Assembly: GCA_000442015.1 (NCBI GenBank)
Contig: KE561110.1
Span: forward strand, 1 to 34,396
DNA from: Rozella allomycis CSF55
Lineage: Eukaryota; Rozellomycota
Length of the DNA: 34,396 nt
Reading direction: 5' to 3'
Every line of letters begins with the position of its first letter. The stretch's first letter is position 1. The position numbers and the translations under genes were made by a program. Under the pieces are notes generated by a model that searched no databases, had not been told where the DNA came from, and worked only from the letters and a program-made list of their open reading frames with translations. This document shows positions 29,936 to 34,396 of this stretch, in pieces.

Positions 29936-30255
29936 GACCCCCGGATGCAACCCGGGTTCCTGCCAACACTGCTGATCAATCATAAATATAATATATTTCA
30001 CGTGAATCCACTAATTACTATTATTTTACACAATGACCATGTTTTGTCATGACTTATCTAATTCTGCTGTTTGAAACTTTTAAACAATGATATCCAAAAT
30101 TCATGTTTTAAACACCATAAAACATAATACTTGTCTTAAATGAAAGACATTTAAATTTCAAGAAATATGAGGCTCAGCCTTCCTAGAACAAATGGAAAAA
30201 TTATTATTTAAAGACTCAACAGGCGTCAAAAAGTCTCAAATTATACTTTTTGAAA
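29936..30255. other. Non-coding, ending in a copy of the Pol I-like gene start
   Basis: AT-rich, no ORF. 30171-30255 repeats 28269-28351, the first codons of the Pol I-like gene, with about five differences, one of them an extra base near the ATG. The upstream sequences of the two copies are unrelated. This is either a partial duplicate or a second haplotype. Confidence 0.55.
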
Positions 30256-30289
30256 NTTATGGCTTGTGGGTGTGGCTTCAAAGCAAGAC

Positions 30290-30595
30290 TTAGTTCCAGG
30301 CACAGCCACTACATGGGTTACTTTGATCCGATCCGCTGTTGTAAGCGGTAGAGCATACGAAGATAAGCAATCCTTCATTTTTCCTATGTTTGTTGTCAAA
30401 CCTTCCAAGCTCAGTGAGGTGCAAGAATTTGTTTCTACTTACTTGCATGTCAGAACTAATCCGATATTCAAAAGTTGGAGGCTCTGGAAGTACATGTGCA
30501 TAGGCAGTGCTTCTAAAAATTTTGGTTTTACAACATGTTGGGCATGAAACAGACTTGAACGCCACTTTACAATGAGGGTCACAGATGCAATCTAA
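30290..30595 (-). CDS. Cys-rich protein fragment (uncertain)
   Basis: A minus-strand frame on a small contig (30257-30615) reads LDCICDPHCKVAFKSVSCPTCC, then PEPPTFEYRISSDMQ and ends SDQSNPCSGCAWN. Paired Cys suggest a zinc-binding protein. A plus-strand frame (30266-30547) is open over the same DNA and cannot be excluded. No family recognised. Confidence 0.25.
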   Translation of the reverse strand, partial: LDCICDPHCKVAFKSVSCPTCCKTKIFRSTAYAHVLPEPPTFEYRISSDMQVSRNKFLHLTELGRFDNKHRKNEGLLIFVCSTAYNSGSDQSNPCSGCAWN

Positions 30596-30916
30596 ATACC
30601 TTATAGAAAATTTGTNGTTTGTGGCCGGGGAGGGTGTGGGTGTATTTAATATTTAAATAAATTATTTAATATTGAAATAATTATTAATTTTTTTTAATAT
30701 AGCAACAACATTAAATATAAATTATACAATTGAATAAAATAGTATGTTTCGATTCGAACGATGGAAAACCAAGCCACTCATACAGCTTTGGAGCGCTCTC
30801 GAGACCCAGAATCAAAATAAAACCTTCTTTAAACCTCGAAATTTATATTTAATACTCATGAGTGGACACCTACTATCAGTTCTGGTAGTGAACAGCACAA
30901 CAGCAAGGTCGAAAAC

Positions 30917-31181
30917 GTCCATTTGGATGCCCAAACGCAACGCTGCGCGTTTGTGCTCCTTATATCGTATAATTGCATTTAATCTTTGATATAAAAGACT
31001 ACATGGCAATGAAATTGCGATCTGACGCCTTTTGAATGAGTTGCAAATTAGAACGTCCATTTGGAGGCCCAAACGCTGCGCGTTTGTTCCCCTTATATCG
31101 TAAATTGCATATCATCTTTGATTTAAAAGAGTATATGGCAATGAAATTGCGATTGGGCGCCTTTTGAATGAGCTCCATATA
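30917..31181 (-). repeat. Two tandem copies of a 133-bp unit
   Basis: 30917-31049 and 31051-31181 are diverged direct copies beginning AACGTCCATTTGGA. On the minus strand each encodes a similar peptide (LIQKAPNRNFIAIYSFKSK and LIQKASDRNFIAM), so the unit may once have been coding. Probably an old repetitive element. Confidence 0.65.
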
Positions 31182-31334
31182 GAACTTTAACGACTTTGTA
31201 CGCTCATTCCGAGCCAGATCAGCCATTTCTCGCTTCCATCTCCGTTGAAAGTTGTATATTAGGGTCTGCGTAATCGAACTATCTGATATATCTCTTGATC
31301 GGGTCCAAAAAATTGTAAGATCTAATGCGTACAA

Positions 31335-31357
31335 ACAGACAGACAGACAGACAGACA
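31335..31357 (+). repeat. ACAG microsatellite
   Basis: Five to six copies of ACAG. Such tails occur at the 3' ends of some non-LTR elements, which would fit the preceding repeats being part of one on the plus strand. Confidence 0.7.
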
Positions 31358-31483
31358 TGAGACGGCGACCCTGGTCCACGGGTTATTTGCTTATATATGA
31401 GTGTTAATGTGAGGTAAAAATGATGCTAACTCAAATCGAATTAAAGGTGTGTGAAGTCCGGGGCTCCCTCCCCGTCCGATAAA

Positions 31484-31534
31484 TGTTGGTGGCTTGTGAA
31501 ATAAATAGAAGAAAAAAACTGTTGGTGGCTTGTG
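31484..31534 (+). repeat. 15-bp direct repeat upstream of the F-box gene
   Basis: TGTTGGTGGCTTGTG occurs at 31484-31498 and 31520-31534, period 36 bp, ending 30 bp before the ATG. It may be part of the promoter region. Confidence 0.55.
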
Positions 31535-31564
31535 TGGCCGTTGCAAATTTTTTTATTCGTTGTA

Positions 31565-33457
31565 ATGGGTTCCCCTTCTACTCGCTTACAAGACTTACCA
31601 ATCGAGCTGGTTATGAAAATTCAAAGTTTTCTTCCAGAACACGACTGTATTTCATTCCTTTTATGTTTCCATTCCGTTGAGTTATTTAATGAAGCGTGCA
31701 AGATAAAATCGGATTATAATAAAATTTGTTCAGCTGGAGCAACAAGGTATCTACGCATATTTCTACCCAAATTAAAAAAAACAAGTGACTCTTTCTTAAC
31801 AAGTGCCAGTAGATTCGGACGCACTAATGTCTTGGACTGGTTCGTGAAAAGAGGTTTCGAATTGAAATGCCCTGAAGATGCTATAAACTGGGCCTGTAAC
31901 AATGGCCATGTTGATGTTCTTGAGTGGTGGAAGAAAAGTGGTTTAGAGTTGAAATGGAGTGAAGATGCTATGGATCTTGCTAGTGAAAATGACCATGTTG
32001 ATGTTCTTGACTGGTGGAAGAAAAGTGGTTTAGAGTTGAAATGGAATAAAGATGTTATGATCTATGCTAGTGGATATGGTCACTTGAATGTTCTTGAATG
32101 GTGGAAAAATAGTGGATTAGAGGTGCAATGGAGTGAAGATGCTATGGATCTTGCTAGTGAATATGGTCATGTTAAAGTGCTTGAATGGTGGAAGAAAAGT
32201 GGTTTAGAGTTGAAATGGAATAATTGGGCTATGGACAAGGCTAGTAAAAATGACCATGTAAATGTTCTTGAATGGTGGCAGAATAGTGGTTTACAGTTGA
32301 AATGGAGTATTAGGGCTATGGACTGGGCTAGTTGGAATGGTCACTTGAATGTTCTTGAATGGTGGAAAAATAGTGGTTTAGAGTTGAAATGGTGTGAATT
32401 TGCTATGAACTGGGCTAGTCAAAATGGTCACTTGAATGTTCTTGAATGGTGGAAAAATAGTGGAGTAGAGTTGAAATGGAGTGAAGATGCTATGGACTGG
32501 GCTGGTAGAGATGTCCATATTGATGTTCTTGACTGGTGGAAGAAAAGTGGTTTAGAGTTGAAATGGAGTGAAGATGCTATGGATCTTGCTAGTGAAAATG
32601 ACCATGTTGATGTTCTTGACTGGTGGAAGAAAAGTGGTTTAGAGTTCAAAGACGCTATGAACTGGGCTAGTGAATATGGTCACTTGAATGTTCTTGAATG
32701 GTGGAAGAATAGTAGATTAGAGTTAAAATGGACTTATTTGGCTATGGGTTATGCTAGTTCAAATGGTCATGTTAATGTTCTTGAATGGTGGAAGAATAGT
32801 AGATTAGAGTTGAAATGGAGTGAAAATGCTATGAACAGCGCTAGTGAATATGGTCATGTTAAAGTGCTTGAATGGTGGAAGAAAAGTGGTTTAGAGTTGA
32901 AATGGAGTGAAGATGCTATGGATCTTGCTAGTGAATATGGTCACTTGAATGTTCTTGAATGGTGGAAGAATAGTGGTTTAGAGTTGAAATGGAGTGAAAA
33001 TGCTATGAACAGCGCTAGTGAATATGGTCATGTTAAAGTGCTTGAATGGTGGAAGAAAAGTGGTTTAGAGTTGAAATGGAGTGAAGATGCTATGGATCTT
33101 GCTAGTGAATATGGTCACTTGAATGTTCTTGAATGGTGGAAGAATAGTGGTTTAGAGTTGAAATGGAGTGAAAATGCTATGAACAGCGCTAGTGAATATG
33201 GTCATGTTAAAGTGCTTGAATGGTGGAAGAAAAGTGGTTTAGAGTTGAAATGGAGTGAAGATGCTATGGATCTTGCTAGTGAATATGGTCACTTGAATGT
33301 TCTTGAATGGTGGAAGAATAGTGGTTTAGAGTTGAAATGGAGTGAAAATGCTATGAACAGCGCTAGTGAATATGGTCATGTTAAAGTGCTTGAATGGTGG
33401 AAGAAAAGTGGTTTAGAGTTGAAATGGAGTGACGATGCTATATATGAACAGCGCTAG
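31565..33457 (+). CDS. F-box protein with 19 WW-rich ankyrin-like repeats
   Basis: From ATG (31565) 630 codons. Residues 8-35 form an F-box (LQDLPIELVMKIQSFLPEHD), the Skp1-binding element of SCF ubiquitin ligases. After a helical linker, about 19 units of 29 residues follow, each of the form GHLNVLEWWKNSGLELKWS and ending in DAMDLASE; one unit lacks three residues. The alternation A-L-A at GH(V/L)xVLEWW is ankyrin-like, and the repeats would present a substrate-binding solenoid. Units 12-19 are four almost identical 58-residue pairs, a recent expansion. A TATA insertion in the final unit (near 33440) changes frame and ends the protein; without it the frame would run to 33548. The ATG is preferred over an upstream GTG in frame. 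Confidence 0.85.
   Translation: MGSPSTRLQDLPIELVMKIQSFLPEHDCISFLLCFHSVELFNEACKIKSDYNKICSAGATRYLRIFLPKLKKTSDSFLTSASRFGRTNVLDWFVKRGFELKCPEDAINWACNNGHVDVLEWWKKSGLELKWSEDAMDLASENDHVDVLDWWKKSGLELKWNKDVMIYASGYGHLNVLEWWKNSGLEVQWSEDAMDLASEYGHVKVLEWWKKSGLELKWNNWAMDKASKNDHVNVLEWWQNSGLQLKWSIRAMDWASWNGHLNVLEWWKNSGLELKWCEFAMNWASQNGHLNVLEWWKNSGVELKWSEDAMDWAGRDVHIDVLDWWKKSGLELKWSEDAMDLASENDHVDVLDWWKKSGLEFKDAMNWASEYGHLNVLEWWKNSRLELKWTYLAMGYASSNGHVNVLEWWKNSRLELKWSENAMNSASEYGHVKVLEWWKKSGLELKWSEDAMDLASEYGHLNVLEWWKNSGLELKWSENAMNSASEYGHVKVLEWWKKSGLELKWSEDAMDLASEYGHLNVLEWWKNSGLELKWSENAMNSASEYGHVKVLEWWKKSGLELKWSEDAMDLASEYGHLNVLEWWKNSGLELKWSENAMNSASEYGHVKVLEWWKKSGLELKWSDDAIYEQR
32815..33430 (+). repeat. 174-bp higher-order tandem repeat, 3.5 copies
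   Basis: The pair of 87-bp units repeats at 174-bp spacing (starts near 32815, 32989, 33163, 33337) with no differences seen by eye. The more diverged 87-bp units upstream (from about 31898) show the older state. Assembly collapse or expansion is possible in such identical repeats. Confidence 0.85.
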
Positions 33458-33548
33458 TAAAAATGACCATGAGGATGTTCTTGAATGGTGGAAGAAAAGT
33501 GGATTGGTATTAAATGCAATACTCGCAGAATTTACTATCTTACATTAA
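33458..33548 (+). pseudogene. Frame-shifted tail of the F-box protein
   Basis: Continues the repeat pattern in the shifted frame (SASKNDHEDVLEWWKKSGL) and ends with VLNAILAEFTILH-stop. This is the likely ancestral C-terminus, now separated by the 4-base TATA insertion. 33549-33813 holds AT-rich DNA with no gene. Confidence 0.6.
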
Positions 33549-33813
33549 TGGGAATATTACTTTTTCTTTTTTATATTCTTTCTTTGGACTTGTTTGGGTG
33601 CTTTCGGGTATGAGTTGTCGGGTGGTTTCACTATTATTTCATTTGAGTTTCTATTATGTATAATTTAAGTAAGATTATTACTCTGGGGACATTGAAACTA
33701 AAAAGAGTTAACTGATTTCTTTGTCGGAGTTATAATATTACAAAAAATAGTATTAAATTAGAATAAATATTTTTTTAAAGATCAAATATAATTTATTGAT
33801 AATAATTACTCCC

Positions 33814-34224
33814 TTAAGGAGGTTCGTAATGCTTGACTAAGTGTTGGAACAGGTTTATAGCCGGTTCAACACTGAATTCCTTCTTGTAAGAAATATGTAT
33901 TGTGTAAAAGGCCAAAGAGTGGACAAATCTAACTAAACCAAAATGAATGTTATCTTCCATTGATGGAAAGATATAATAAATTTGTTCTGGACTAATATTT
34001 AAAAAAATCATTTTTTGTTCTTGTAACCAGTCTGAATAAAACACATTTTTTGAGCATAGTTTGGACATGTAATAAATCGATGACATATTGTCTCTGGGTC
34101 TTCATTTGACACACATAGGGCTCATGTTCTCACAAAAATGACTTATTCTTTTGGCAGTCAGATATGATCCATTGAAAAATTTCCATAGGATTTGTTGATG
34201 ATATGGAGGGATTCCTTTTTTCAT
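33814..34224 (-). mobile_element. LINE tail relic (RT zinc-binding region)
   Basis: The minus strand starts MKKGIPPYHQQILWKFFNGS, followed by LTAKRISHFCENMSPMC, then after a TGA and a frame change ICHRFITCP. The layout W-K-x-F/L-G, (L/I)TxxR, SPxC and Hxxx(T/F)C is that of the zinc-binding domain after LINE reverse transcriptases. A 90-codon frame follows to 33814 (FVHSLAFYTIHISYKKEF). It is a decayed fragment, different from the LINE at 3852-6637. Confidence 0.5.
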
Positions 34225-34321
34225 TTTCAGAATTAGTTTTTAAAATATTGTTATTAATTATGAGTTATTCAATTAAAAAGTATTTTAGTTTGAGATAATA
34301 AAAATTCAAAGGAAATGTAGT

Positions 34322-34396
34322 ATAAAGTTGGGTGCATTAAACATGGACGAGTTGTACACAGTACCTCATATTGTTAAAAAAGGAGAAACTATAACT
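34322..34396 (+). CDS. Ribokinase/PfkB-family sugar kinase, N-terminus only
   Basis: At the right edge the frame reads KLGALNMDELYTVPHIVKKG, then ETIT. This matches the first motif of ribokinase-like PfkB kinases (G-S-L-N-x-D-x-x-x-x-V-P-x-x-x-x-P-G-E-T), in which the Asp binds the sugar. The exact start is unclear: an ATG is present at 34343, but the conserved GALN lies before it, so an upstream short exon joined by a tiny intron is likely. The rest is outside the window. Confidence 0.55.
   Translation, partial: MKLGALNMDELYTVPHIVKKGETIT

Noticed and set aside
30266-30547. Plus-strand 93-codon ORF
   Set aside because: Antisense to the Cys-rich minus frame and without recognisable features; either could be wrong, so only the minus one is listed, at low confidence.
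31898-33430. CRISPR-like array
   Set aside because: The repeats are in-frame 87-bp protein-coding units with no unique spacers, in a eukaryotic gene.

Overview
The window is nuclear DNA of a compact, AT-rich eukaryote. The best guess is an early-diverging, possibly parasitic fungus of the Rozella/chytrid type. I base this on a standard-code nuclear gene set (eIF2-alpha, mitochondrial-type NADH-cytochrome b5 reductase, an SLC35F transporter, a possible Pol I subunit, AlkD, a ribokinase-like kinase), on spliceosomal introns that are all 26-30 nt long, and on an F-box protein built of WW-rich ankyrin-like repeats. The genus is inference. The sequence is a scaffold: nineteen single n characters mark contig joins, and at several of them the same stretch is present on both sides, so some apparent duplications are assembly artefacts.

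Layout. 1-2340: relics of LTR retroelements (pieces of Ty1/copia elements in both orientations, one with a 155-bp LTR, and a Ty3/gypsy gag). 2341-3835: low-information DNA with a broken basic ORF and direct repeats. 3852-6637: 3' part of a LINE with RNase H and a zinc-binding tail, artificially lengthened by unmerged contig overlaps. 6997-13029: host genes, very tightly packed: a helical solenoid protein, eIF2-alpha, small ORFs, a 297-aa putative nuclear protein, an SLC35F-type transporter whose stop lies 1 bp from its neighbour's stop, tRNA-Gly(UCC), and an Mcr1-type reductase. 13031-25621: an island of predicted secreted proteins. Its centre is two paralogous MACPF (perforin-like) genes transcribed divergently from a 34-bp shared intergenic region that holds a 25-bp near-perfect palindrome; around them lie a secreted solenoid protein, an 829-aa secreted orphan and a 1012-aa secreted helical protein. 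25736-27870: a decayed Crypton-type tyrosine-recombinase transposon interrupted by a 324-bp insertion with a 6-bp target duplication. 28264-29422: a possible Pol I A34-like subunit and an AlkD-like repair protein, convergent with 7 bp between stops. 29424-31560: repeat-rich contigs. 31565-33457: F-box/repeat protein with a recently amplified 174-bp higher-order repeat. 33814-34396: a LINE tail relic and the start of a ribokinase-like gene.

How it fits together. The MACPF pair has all it needs for coordinate expression of two secreted, pore-former-like proteins: shared control region, matching signal peptides, three shared intron positions and the same domain order (MACPF, then a GON-like module, then beta-rich tails). 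With the flanking secreted orphans it looks like an effector-type locus. Reading the gene models across the tiny introns resolves almost every apparent frame break in the host genes: 23 introns were assigned, each starts GTA and ends AG, and all eight whose length is a multiple of three carry an in-frame stop.
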